The translations under genes were made by a program, and so were the position numbers. Below the pieces are notes generated by a model, which was not told where the DNA came from, searched no databases, and worked only from the letters and a program-made list of their open reading frames with translations. This document shows positions 7,398 through 14,710 of a stretch of 21,236 nt of DNA, piece by piece. This stretch comes from Hyphomicrobiales bacterium. Lineage in GTDB: Bacteria > Pseudomonadota > Alphaproteobacteria > Rhizobiales > JALURZ01. The stretch is from the NCBI GenBank assembly GCA_027058735.1, contig JALURZ010000237.1:1-21236 (forward strand), given 5' to 3'. How positions within the stretch are numbered: the stretch's first letter is position 1; each line of letters opens with the position of its first letter.

Positions 7398-7883
7398 ATG
7401 TCATTTGAAGCGCCAATTTCGCGTTACCGCACTACCATACTGCCGGAATGGGCGGATTATAACGGCCACCTCAACGTGGCCTGGTTCGTCTACATCTTCG
7501 ACAAGGGCACGGACGCGTTCTATCCGCTGATCGGACTGGGCCAGCCCTATCGCGACCGCACCGGCAATTCCACCTTCGCGGTGGAAACCCACATCACCTA
7601 TGGCCGCGAGGGCAATGTCGGCGAAGACGTCGATGTGACGACGCAACTACTCGGCTATGACGACAAGCGCATCCACTATTTTCATATCATGCGCCACGCC
7701 GAAAAGGGCTATCAGATGGCGACCCTGGAGCAACTGGCGCTGCATGTCGATCTGGGCAAGCGCAAGGTCAGGCCGATGCCCGAAGAGGCGTTGCGGCTGC
7801 TCGCCGAGATGAGCGAGGCCCATGCCGGCCTGCCGGTGCCGCGCGAAGTCGGCAGCGTCATGGGTGTCAGGAAGAAAAAATAG
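7398..7883 (+). CDS. 4HBT-type hot-dog acyl-CoA thioesterase
   Basis: This 161-residue single hot-dog-domain protein is predicted to hydrolyse a CoA thioester in the cytoplasm. The N-terminal LPEWADYNGHLNVAWF (15-30) is the 4-hydroxybenzoyl-CoA-thioesterase-type active-site segment, with Asp20 and the YNGHLN turn. VETHITYGREGNVGEDVDV and KRIHYFHIMRHA follow as the central strands. The overall pattern, including LHVDLGKRKVRPMPEE and a Pro-rich end, resembles the betainyl-CoA thioesterase subgroup seen with carnitine catabolism genes. No carnitine dehydrogenase or betainyl-CoA cleavage gene is present here. A GAGAGGAAA Shine-Dalgarno supports ATG 7398. Three nucleotides separate it from the GST gene, so they are co-transcribed. 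It could release a free acid from the product made by the convergent CoA ligase and hydroxylase cluster. Confidence 0.8.
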   Translation: MSFEAPISRYRTTILPEWADYNGHLNVAWFVYIFDKGTDAFYPLIGLGQPYRDRTGNSTFAVETHITYGREGNVGEDVDVTTQLLGYDDKRIHYFHIMRHAEKGYQMATLEQLALHVDLGKRKVRPMPEEALRLLAEMSEAHAGLPVPREVGSVMGVRKKK

Positions 7884-7886
7884 GCC

Positions 7887-8639
7887 GTGGCCGACGTGAT
7901 CGCGCTCTATCACTACTGGGATTCCTTCTGCTCGTTCAAGGTCCGCTTGTGTCTGGAGGAGAAGGGTCTCGACTGGGACAGCCGCAACGTCAATCTGATG
8001 CGGTTCGAGAATCTCGCGCCGGACTATCTGAAGATAAACCCGAATGGCCTCGTGCCGAGCCTGATCCATGATGGTCACACGCTGGTTGAGTCCTCGATCA
8101 TCAACGAATATCTCGACGGCGTCTTTCCCGACCCGCCGCTGCGGCCCGCCGACGAGGTGGCGCTGGCGCGCATGCGCTACTGGGTCGGCATCGAGGAGCA
8201 GGACCTGTTCAGGGCGGTCCGGCCGGTGTCGCTCAATTTGATCATGAAACGGATTTTTCAGGCCATGAGCGAACGGCAGCTGGACGCTCATCTGGCGCGC
8301 CACCCCAAACAGCACCTTGCGGGACGGCTGAAAAAACTGTTCACGGCGCCGGTGGACCAGGCGGCCATCGACAAGAGCCGCAAGACGCTGCGCCGGGCAT
8401 TTGAAAAAATGGACAGCGAAATGGCGGCGCAGCCCTGGCTTGCGGGCGAGGCCTATTCGCTTGCCGACATTGCCGCGGCCCCGGTCATTGACCGGATCGG
8501 ATATCTGAAAATGGCCGATATCTGGCACGGTCTCGATGCCGTGCAGGACTGGATCGAGCGGATCACCGCGCGGCCCGCCTATCAGCGCGCACTGCCAAAG
8601 GAACGCATGCTCGACGTGCTCGATCGGCCCGGTTCCTGA
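7887..8639 (+). CDS. Glutathione S-transferase family protein
   Basis: This 250-residue soluble protein has the two-domain GST layout. The N-terminal thioredoxin-like domain contains SFCSFKVRLCLEEKGL (13-28), where Ser13, Cys15 or Ser16 may activate glutathione. It continues with KINPNGLVPSLIHDG (cis-Pro), then LVESSIINEYL, where the Glu-Ser pair binds the glutamyl part of glutathione. The all-helical C-terminal domain contains WLAGEAYSLADIAAAPVIDRI, the usual N-capping box region. Translation probably starts at GTG 7887, which has AGGAAG in the preceding 3' end. It is the last gene of the plus-strand run. GSTs in catabolic clusters can detoxify or isomerise intermediates; its reaction here is unknown. 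Confidence 0.85.
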   Translation: MADVIALYHYWDSFCSFKVRLCLEEKGLDWDSRNVNLMRFENLAPDYLKINPNGLVPSLIHDGHTLVESSIINEYLDGVFPDPPLRPADEVALARMRYWVGIEEQDLFRAVRPVSLNLIMKRIFQAMSERQLDAHLARHPKQHLAGRLKKLFTAPVDQAAIDKSRKTLRRAFEKMDSEMAAQPWLAGEAYSLADIAAAPVIDRIGYLKMADIWHGLDAVQDWIERITARPAYQRALPKERMLDVLDRPGS

Positions 8640-8652
8640 ACAACGGTTCAGG
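8635..8652. terminator. Bidirectional stem-loop shared by convergent gene ends
   Basis: CCTGAAC-AACG-GTTCAGG is a perfect 7-bp stem with a 4-nt loop. The TGA of the plus-strand GST gene lies in the left arm (8637-8639). The TGA of the minus-strand Fe-S subunit gene lies in the right arm (complement of 8648-8650). There is no T-run on either side, so it may act as a 3'-end or transcription-collision element rather than a strong intrinsic terminator. Confidence 0.6.
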
Positions 8653-9142
8653 CGCGGCGCGCGGCGGCATATTCGAGCACCGCGCGCATGATCCCGACAT
8701 AGCCGGTGCAGCGGCACAGATGCCCGCCCAGCATGTCCTTCAGTTCGTCTTCGCCGGCGTCCGGGTTGCTGTCCAGAAAGCTCGTCACCGACATCAGGAT
8801 GCCCGGTGTGCAGTAGCCGCACTGGAGCGCATGGTTTTTCCGGAACGCCTTCTGGAGCGCGTCGAGTTCCCCGTCCTCGCCGGCCAGCCCGGCGGCGGTC
8901 TCGATGTCGCAGCCTTGCGCCTGGACCGCGAACATCAGGCACGAGCGCACCGCGCGGCCATCGACGCGGATCGTGCAGGCGCCGCACACGCCATGCTCGC
9001 AACCCACGTGAACCGCGCCGGCGCTGAGTTGCTGGCGCAGGAAATCGGACAGCAGCATGCGCGGTTCCGCGAGCCCGCTGACCTTCTTGCCGTCGAGCGT
9101 CAGGGAGACGCGGACACGTTCATTGCGGCCTATCTGCGGCAT
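8648..9142 (-). CDS. Molybdenum hydroxylase, [2Fe-2S] small subunit (CoxS/XdhA-type)
   Basis: This 164-residue iron-sulfur subunit passes electrons from the Mo site to FAD in a xanthine-oxidase-family enzyme. The N-terminal plant-type ferredoxin domain supplies Cys48, Cys53, Cys56 and Cys68 (GCEHGVCGACTIRVDG...C). The C-terminal four-helix domain supplies Cys108, Cys111, Cys143 and Cys145 (QCGYCTPG and CRCTGY). Both clusters are therefore complete. Length is normal for the family. Its ATG overlaps the end of the FAD subunit gene by 13 nt, so it is the last gene of the minus-strand operon. The start at 9142 gives the usual short tail before the VSLTLDGKKV strand. Confidence 0.93.
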   Translation of the reverse strand: MPQIGRNERVRVSLTLDGKKVSGLAEPRMLLSDFLRQQLSAGAVHVGCEHGVCGACTIRVDGRAVRSCLMFAVQAQGCDIETAAGLAGEDGELDALQKAFRKNHALQCGYCTPGILMSVTSFLDSNPDAGEDELKDMLGGHLCRCTGYVGIMRAVLEYAAARRA

Positions 9143-9957
9143 GATCTTGCTTCCTCAATAACCTGCCGTCCGAGGCGGCGGACCAATTCGCGCCGGTAGC
9201 GTGCGGTGCCATGGATATCGTCATGGCCACCGAGCTCCCAGGCAAAGGCGTTGAGCGCCTCGTCGATATCGCCGGTCCTCAGTTCGCTCCAGTTGCGCAC
9301 CTTCGGCGTTCCGGCGACCCCGCCGACCCCGAGGCGCACCGAGTCCTGCCTGGCCACCGCGGCGAGGCTCACAATGGCGAAGTCGCCCCGGCGCCGGTTC
9401 ATCTCGTCGAACGCATGGCCGGCCGAAGCGTCGCCGAGGGGGAACCGGACCGCGGTAATCATCTCGTCGGGCGCGCGCGCCGTGGTCAGCATTTCAAGTT
9501 GGAAATCGGCCGCCTTGAGCGTCCGCTCCGCGCGTTTCGAGCGCAGCACGACCTCGCCCTCCAGCACCGCCAGGCACAGCGGCAGTTCCGAACTTGGATC
9601 GGAATGCGCGATCGAGCCGCAGACCGTGCCCCGGTTGCGGGTCTGGACATGACCGATAAACGGCAGGGCGGCGTGCAGCATTGGCACTTTTTCGGCCAGG
9701 CCGGGCCAGTCCTTGAGGTCGCTCTGTCGGGTCGCCGCGCCGATTTCGAGCGCACCGTTCTCGATCCGGATATAGTCTAGCGCTTCAATCCGTGTGATGT
9801 CGATCAGGACCTCGGTCTCGATCAACCGAAAATTGAGCATGGCGACCTGCGACTGGCCGCCGGCCAGGATGCGGGCATCGGCGCCATGCCGGGCGAGCGC
9901 GTCCAGCGCCTCGTCGAGCGTCTCCGCCCTCACATAGTCGAACGGCTTTGGTTTCAT
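9130..9957 (-). CDS. Molybdenum hydroxylase, FAD-binding medium subunit (CoxM-type)
   Basis: This 275-residue flavin subunit of the Mo hydroxylase accepts electrons from the small subunit. It has the CoxM/XdhB-type FAD motifs: LAGGQSQVAMLNFRL (31-45) and TRNRGTVCGSIAHSDPSSE (106-124). A C-terminal CO-dehydrogenase-flavoprotein-like domain contains GVGGVAGTPKVR. I chose ATG 9957 because the family N-terminus is MKPKPFDYVRAETLDEAL; 12 further upstream codons are open but run into the Mo subunit gene. The ATG overlaps the Mo-subunit TGA (ATGA), indicating translational coupling. It lacks the extra Cys-rich 4Fe-4S loop of 4-hydroxybenzoyl-CoA reductase beta subunits, which argues against that enzyme. 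Confidence 0.92.
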   Translation of the reverse strand: MKPKPFDYVRAETLDEALDALARHGADARILAGGQSQVAMLNFRLIETEVLIDITRIEALDYIRIENGALEIGAATRQSDLKDWPGLAEKVPMLHAALPFIGHVQTRNRGTVCGSIAHSDPSSELPLCLAVLEGEVVLRSKRAERTLKAADFQLEMLTTARAPDEMITAVRFPLGDASAGHAFDEMNRRRGDFAIVSLAAVARQDSVRLGVGGVAGTPKVRNWSELRTGDIDEALNAFAWELGGHDDIHGTARYRRELVRRLGRQVIEEARSCRR

Positions 9958-12932
9958 CCGCCAAACCCCAGCTTGCGCGCCAGCCGCCGCCAAAACGGCA
10001 ATTGCCCGGCGTCTCCTGTCTTGTCGGCGCCGTGTATCCGTTTGGTCAAGCGGCGGAAAAACTGGTTGATCACAACCCCCGCCGCGCCGTCGAGCATACG
10101 CCCGCCGATCGCCGCCACCCGGCCCGTGATCTCCACCTCGTAGTCGTAGTCGACCCGGGTGCCGCCCGCAACGCCCGTGAGCCGCACGCGCCCGCTGCCG
10201 CTCGATGCGCCCAGCGGGCCGGCGAGATCCCCCGACAGGGTGACCGCGTCCGGCGGTTTCATGTCGGAGAGTTTGACGCGCGCCTTGAACCTGCCGCTAA
10301 CCGGGCCGACGCCGAGCGTGACCAGCGCCCGGTACTCGTTTTCGCCGACCAATTCCAGTTCGTGGCAACCCGGGATCACCGCGGCCAGCCTGTCCGCGTC
10401 GATCAGGGCCGCCCACACCTGTTCGGGCGCCGCCGGCACGGTATGGCTGCCCTGCCCGGTCAATGCCCGGCTCCGGTCCGCTCCGGCGCCGGCTTTGTCT
10501 GTGCTGGTGTCTGGCCGTGCCGGTTCCTCGCCATGGATCAGGGCGCTGATCTTCGCCGGCGTCATCGGCAGGTTGATGTTCTCAAGCCCGAGCGCGTCGC
10601 ACACCGCATTGGCGAGACAGACCGGCGTGCTCATGACATTGCCCTCCGCCCCGCCCTTGGCGCCAAGCGGCGTCAGGGTGGTCGGCGTTTCGAGATGATA
10701 GAGCTCCGGCTCGGGCACCTCGTGGATGGTGGGGGGCAGGTAGTCGGCGAAGGTGCCCGACAGAAACTCGCCCTTCGGGCCATAGACAAACTCCTCCATG
10801 AGCGCGCAGCCGACCCCCCAGGCGAACGCACCATAGGTCTGGCCATCCTTGAGCAGCGGATTGAGGATGGTGCCGCTGTCGTGCATCGTGACATATTTGT
10901 CGATGCGCACCTGCCCGGTATCGCGGTCAATCTCGACGCCGCAGAAATCGAACACGAAGCCGTAGGTCAGCGACGTGTTGATCTGGTCCTGGTCGTTGGG
11001 CGGTTCGAGTTCGGGCGGGGCCCAGACGCCGGTTGCGCGCATGCCGGGCTCCATGCCCTCGGGCAGTTCTCCCGGCTGCCAGTGGGCGACGCCGGCGACC
11101 CGGTGGAGCTTCAGGGCATTGCCGGGGTTGTTCCTGGCAAATACCATGCCGTCGGCGAAATCGATGTCTGCGGCCTTGACATTGAGGCGCTGGGCGGCGA
11201 TGCGGGCGAGCTTTGCGCGGATTTCCACCGCCGCCTTGTGGCAGGCGACCGCGGTGGCGGAGGAGAACCGGCACGAGTAGTTGCCGGTGGCGATCGACCA
11301 GGGATCCTTGTGGGTGTCGTGCTCGGTATTGACCGTGATCCTGTCGGGCGGGACGCCGAGCTGGTCGGCGACGATCTGGGCGAGGACGGTCGCATGGCCC
11401 TGGCCCTGGGGAATCGAGTCGGCGGTTACGCTGATCGCCCCCAGCGGCTCCATATTGACGGTGGCAAAGGAGATGTTGCCGCCCTTGTGGCCCGACTTTT
11501 TTCGTTCTTCCGCTGTCTGGATGGTCGAGAGATAGCCCATGTTGGACTGCGCCGGATCGGAGACCGCGGCCATGCCGATACCGTACAGGCGGCCTTCCTT
11601 GCGCGCGGCATCGCGCCGCTTCATGAGGGCGGCGAGCTTGCCTTTCCCGACCGCGATGTCGACGGCTTTCTGGTAATTTCCCGAATCGAGCAGCGCGCCG
11701 CCGCAGGCGCGGTAGGGAAACGCGTCGGCCGGCACCAGATTCTTGCGGATCACCTCCAGCCGGTCGAGACCGGCCACTTCCGCGACGCGGTGCATGACGC
11801 GCTCAAGGGCGTAGAAGGACTGCGGACCGCCGAAGCCCCGCACCATGCCCGAGGGCGTCTTGTTGGTCATAACCAGACGGTTGGTGATCGCCATGTTGGG
11901 AATGTCGTAAGGGCCGGTCATGACGCCATGCTGGCGGTAGAGGGGCCCCGGCATGGGCGGGCGCAGATAGGCGCCGTAGTCGTCGAGCTGGTCGTAGCGC
12001 AGCGCGGTGACGCGTCCATCCTTCGTGGCCGCCGCCTCGACCCTGACGACCCGGTTGGGCGCGGCGATCGCCGCTGTCAGATGTTCGAGACGGTCCTCGA
12101 CCCACTTCACCGGCCGGCCCACCTTGCGGGCGGCAACCGCGCACATGACGACATAGGGAAAGATCGCCTGCTTGACCCCGAAGCCGCCGCCCGAAAACGG
12201 CGCGGTGCGCATGCGCAGTCGCGATCCCGGCACGCACAGGGCGCGCGCCATCACCGGATGCACCGTGAAGGGCCCCTGGAAGTTCGACAATATGTCATAG
12301 ACGCCGTCCTGGCGGTTGTAGTCGGCGACGACGACATAGCCCTCAAGCGGCGTTTGCGAATTGCGCGGATAGTCGATGGTGAGGTCCACATGATGGTCGG
12401 CCTCGGCAAACGCCCTGTCCGGGTCGCCATAGGTGAATTCGCGCACCGATACGACATTGCGCCCGACCGCCTCATGCACCAGCGGCGCGCCGTCCTTGGC
12501 CGCATCGAGCGGGCTGATGACCGCGGGCAGCGGCTTGTAGACGACCGCGATGTCGTCAACGGCGTCCTCGGCGATATAGCGGTCCTGCGCGACCACCACG
12601 GCGACCGCCTCGCCGGTGAAGCGGACGCGGTCAACCGCGAGGCACCACTGGTCCATGGGCTCCTTGACGACGATCAGAAACGGCGTGGTGACGTCTTTCA
12701 CATCGGCGCCGGTCAGCACCGCAACCACGCCCTCACGGGCCTCGGCCGCCGTGGTGTCGATCGACACGATCTCGGCATGCGCGTGCGGCGAGCGCAGCAC
12801 CGCGGCATGCAGCGTGCCGGCGCGGAGCGGCATGTCGTCGGTGAACCTGGCGCTCGCCGAAAGCAATGCCGTGTCCTCGACACGTTCGACGGGCCGGCCG
12901 ACATATGGCCGTTTTTGTGCTGTCGTGGTCAT
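9954..12932 (-). CDS. Molybdenum hydroxylase large subunit with fused C-terminal CoxG/SRPBCC domain
   Basis: This 992-residue protein carries the Mo-molybdopterin-cytosine-dinucleotide active site of a xanthine-oxidase-family hydroxylase. Residues 1-~800 are the large subunit: FSGGGFGVK (246-254), the active-site loop MVRGFGGPQ (363-371), PQGQGH (508-513), and GAKGGAEGN (757-765) with the likely catalytic Glu763. The loop is not the AYxCSFR of true form I CO dehydrogenase, so CO is unlikely to be the substrate. Residues ~825-962 form an added CoxG-like SRPBCC domain (VPAAPEQVWAALIDADRLAAVIPGC at its start, family-type VDYDYEVEITGRVA near its end). A basic tail (WRRLARKLGF) follows. A GGGAG Shine-Dalgarno precedes ATG 12932. 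It is 36 nt downstream of the CoA ligase gene, so probably co-transcribed with it. No maturation genes (CoxD/E/F, XdhC) are in the window. Confidence 0.92.
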   Translation of the reverse strand: MTTTAQKRPYVGRPVERVEDTALLSASARFTDDMPLRAGTLHAAVLRSPHAHAEIVSIDTTAAEAREGVVAVLTGADVKDVTTPFLIVVKEPMDQWCLAVDRVRFTGEAVAVVVAQDRYIAEDAVDDIAVVYKPLPAVISPLDAAKDGAPLVHEAVGRNVVSVREFTYGDPDRAFAEADHHVDLTIDYPRNSQTPLEGYVVVADYNRQDGVYDILSNFQGPFTVHPVMARALCVPGSRLRMRTAPFSGGGFGVKQAIFPYVVMCAVAARKVGRPVKWVEDRLEHLTAAIAAPNRVVRVEAAATKDGRVTALRYDQLDDYGAYLRPPMPGPLYRQHGVMTGPYDIPNMAITNRLVMTNKTPSGMVRGFGGPQSFYALERVMHRVAEVAGLDRLEVIRKNLVPADAFPYRACGGALLDSGNYQKAVDIAVGKGKLAALMKRRDAARKEGRLYGIGMAAVSDPAQSNMGYLSTIQTAEERKKSGHKGGNISFATVNMEPLGAISVTADSIPQGQGHATVLAQIVADQLGVPPDRITVNTEHDTHKDPWSIATGNYSCRFSSATAVACHKAAVEIRAKLARIAAQRLNVKAADIDFADGMVFARNNPGNALKLHRVAGVAHWQPGELPEGMEPGMRATGVWAPPELEPPNDQDQINTSLTYGFVFDFCGVEIDRDTGQVRIDKYVTMHDSGTILNPLLKDGQTYGAFAWGVGCALMEEFVYGPKGEFLSGTFADYLPPTIHEVPEPELYHLETPTTLTPLGAKGGAEGNVMSTPVCLANAVCDALGLENINLPMTPAKISALIHGEEPARPDTSTDKAGAGADRSRALTGQGSHTVPAAPEQVWAALIDADRLAAVIPGCHELELVGENEYRALVTLGVGPVSGRFKARVKLSDMKPPDAVTLSGDLAGPLGASSGSGRVRLTGVAGGTRVDYDYEVEITGRVAAIGGRMLDGAAGVVINQFFRRLTKRIHGADKTGDAGQLPFWRRLARKLGFGG

Positions 12933-12968
12933 ATTGCTCCCTGCCTATGCGCGTGACGGGTGTGCCGT

Positions 12969-14552
12969 TCACGACCCCGCGCGCAGTCTGTATCGTTGAA
13001 TCTTGCCGGTCGCCGTCTTGGGCAGCGCCTCCACGAAATTGAACCAGCGCGGATATTTGTAGCCAACCAGCCCCTTCTTGCAATGATCGCGAAGCGCCTG
13101 CTCCAGCGCTTCGCCCGCCGCATCGCGATCGTTCAGCACAATATAGGCCTCGGGCTTGGTGAGCCCGTCCTCGTCACTGCGCCCGATCACGGCGGCCTCG
13201 AGCACGCAGGGATGCTCGATCAATCGTGATTCGATCTCCACCGGCGAACACCACATGGCGCCCACCTTCAGCATGTCGTCGCCCCGCCCGGCATTGACGA
13301 AATAGCCCTCGGCGTCCTGATGATACATGTCGCCGGTGTTGAGCCAGCCGTCCGCGAGCATGGTCGCGGCCGTCTTTTCGGGATTGTTCCAGTAATATTT
13401 CGCGGTGGAACCGCCGCGCACGTGGAGCGTGCCGATCTCGCCCTGCTTGACGGGCCGGCCGTCCTCCCCCACGATCCGCACTTCACAGCCCGGAACCGGT
13501 TTTCCCGACGTGCCGGGGCGGGTGTCGTCATGGCGGTTGGAAACAAACACATGCAGCGCCTCGGTCGAGCCGAGGCCGTCGATTATGCCGATGCCGGTCG
13601 CCTGCTTCCAGCGGCGGTATACATCGCCGGGCAGGGCCTCGCCGGCCGAACAGCAGATCTTGATCGAGCTCAGGTCGGGCTGTTCGCTCTGCATGGCATG
13701 AAGCTGCTGGGCATAGAGCGTCGGCACGCCGAAATAGATCGTCGGCGCGAACCGCTCGATCATTTCAAACGTCATCGCCGGCGTCGTCGGCTGGTCGGAA
13801 AGGATCGCGGTGGCGCCAACCCAGAGCGGAAACGTCATGGCGTTGCCGAAACCGTAGGAAAAGAACAGTTTGCCGGCGGAAAAACAGGTTTCACCCTCGG
13901 CCACGCCCAGGATCCGGCGGGCGAACAGCTCGCTTGTATAGACCATGTCCTTGTGGGCGTGGACCACCCCCTTGGGCTGGCCGGTGGAGCCGGATGAATA
14001 AAGCCAGAAGCAATCGTCCCGCGGCGCCGCCGGCACGGCCGCGAAATCGGTTCCCGCGCTTTCCATGCGCGCCAGCGCGCCGGCATCCCCATCGGCGGTC
14101 ATGACCAGCGCCGGCGCATGGTCCGCGCCCGCCAGCCCGGATTCCACATTTTCCGCAAGGTCGCGCGAATAAACCAATGCGGCACAACGCGAATCCTCTA
14201 TCAGATAGGCATAGTCCCCGGGCCTGAGCAGAGTGTTGAGCGGAACCGGCACAACGCCCGCCTTGATCGCACCCCAGAAAAAATAAAAGAATTCCGGCCG
14301 GTCCTTGACCACGATGAGCAGCCGCGCGCCGGGGCGCACGGCGTTGTGGGTGAGCAGGTTGGCGAACCGGTTGACCCGTTCGGCGAGCTGCCCGTAGGTC
14401 ACATCGCCGGTGGTCGAGCGGATGGCAAACTTGTCGCCCCGGCCTTGCGCCAGATGCCGGTCGATGAAGGCCGCCGCCGCGTTGAAATTTGCCGCGAACG
14501 TCAAGCAGGGTGCACTGTTCGATCCGGTGTCGATTACGGTGTGGTCGATCAT
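12969..14552 (-). CDS. Benzoate-CoA-ligase-type AMP-forming acyl-CoA ligase
   Basis: This 527-residue cytoplasmic ANL-superfamily enzyme should activate a carboxylic acid with ATP and CoA through an acyl-adenylate. The P-loop is YSSGSTGQPKG (185-195), the adenine motif is IDGLGSTE (324-331), GWLNTGD (402-408) follows, the hinge region is GRGDDMLKVGAMW (422-434), and the catalytic Lys517 is in PKTATGKIQR. The N-terminus (ANFNAAAAFIDRHL, then TYGQLAERVNRFANLL) and the FFSYGFGNAMTFPLWVGA segment resemble the benzoate-CoA ligase family, so an aromatic acid is the best guess. That guess is not proof of benzoate. It is the first gene of the minus-strand hydroxylase cluster. It has a near-consensus promoter but no purine-rich Shine-Dalgarno directly before the ATG. 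Confidence 0.88.
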   Translation of the reverse strand: MIDHTVIDTGSNSAPCLTFAANFNAAAAFIDRHLAQGRGDKFAIRSTTGDVTYGQLAERVNRFANLLTHNAVRPGARLLIVVKDRPEFFYFFWGAIKAGVVPVPLNTLLRPGDYAYLIEDSRCAALVYSRDLAENVESGLAGADHAPALVMTADGDAGALARMESAGTDFAAVPAAPRDDCFWLYSSGSTGQPKGVVHAHKDMVYTSELFARRILGVAEGETCFSAGKLFFSYGFGNAMTFPLWVGATAILSDQPTTPAMTFEMIERFAPTIYFGVPTLYAQQLHAMQSEQPDLSSIKICCSAGEALPGDVYRRWKQATGIGIIDGLGSTEALHVFVSNRHDDTRPGTSGKPVPGCEVRIVGEDGRPVKQGEIGTLHVRGGSTAKYYWNNPEKTAATMLADGWLNTGDMYHQDAEGYFVNAGRGDDMLKVGAMWCSPVEIESRLIEHPCVLEAAVIGRSDEDGLTKPEAYIVLNDRDAAGEALEQALRDHCKKGLVGYKYPRWFNFVEALPKTATGKIQRYRLRAGS

Positions 14553-14568
14553 GGGAGGCGGCGGTTTA

Positions 14569-14583
14569 TTGATATTTCACAAG
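14569..14583 (-). promoter_or_regulatory. Operator-like motif overlapping the CoA ligase transcription start
   Basis: On the minus strand this reads CTTGTGAAATATCAA and begins within the -10 box of the ligase promoter. It shares CTTGTGAAA and following TCA positions with copy B at 1164-1190, and less closely with copy A. The TTGTG-N4-ATCAA arrangement also loosely resembles a degenerate Crp/Fnr-type dyad. Its position at the transcription start would suit a repressor. Assignment to a regulator is speculative. Confidence 0.35.
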
Positions 14584-14610
14584 ATTATCACCGCGGATTT
14601 TTGGTGTCAA
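14582..14610 (-). promoter_or_regulatory. Sigma-70-type promoter of the CoA ligase-hydroxylase operon
   Basis: On the minus strand, TTGACA (14610-14605) is followed by a 17-nt spacer and TAATCT (14587-14582). The -35 is perfect and the -10 matches TATAAT at four of six positions. The predicted start near 14575 leaves a leader of about 23 nt before ATG 14552. This is the best-looking promoter in the window. Nothing comparable was seen on the plus strand of the 158-nt gap for the divergent hydrolase gene. Confidence 0.7.
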
Positions 14611-14710
14611 CACTCGCGGAACGCGATTGCGGGCAATAGGCTGTTCCGGGAGGCGGGGAATCATGCCACACTCCGGTCAGCCCGCCTGATTTTCCAGCCA
14701 GCCGTTTCCC

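Noticed and set aside
9130..9957. 4-hydroxybenzoyl-CoA reductase beta subunit
   Set aside because: The extra four-Cys loop for a 4Fe-4S cluster is missing and the length is that of ordinary CoxM-type subunits.
9954..12932. Carbon monoxide dehydrogenase (form I CoxL)
   Set aside because: The diagnostic AYxCSFR active-site loop is absent; the loop reads MVRGFGGPQ.
9948..12956. A 1002-codon open frame on the plus strand
   Set aside because: It is antisense to the Mo-hydroxylase large subunit, whose motifs are unmistakable. The open frame results from GC-biased codons and has low-complexity Arg/Gly/Ala composition.
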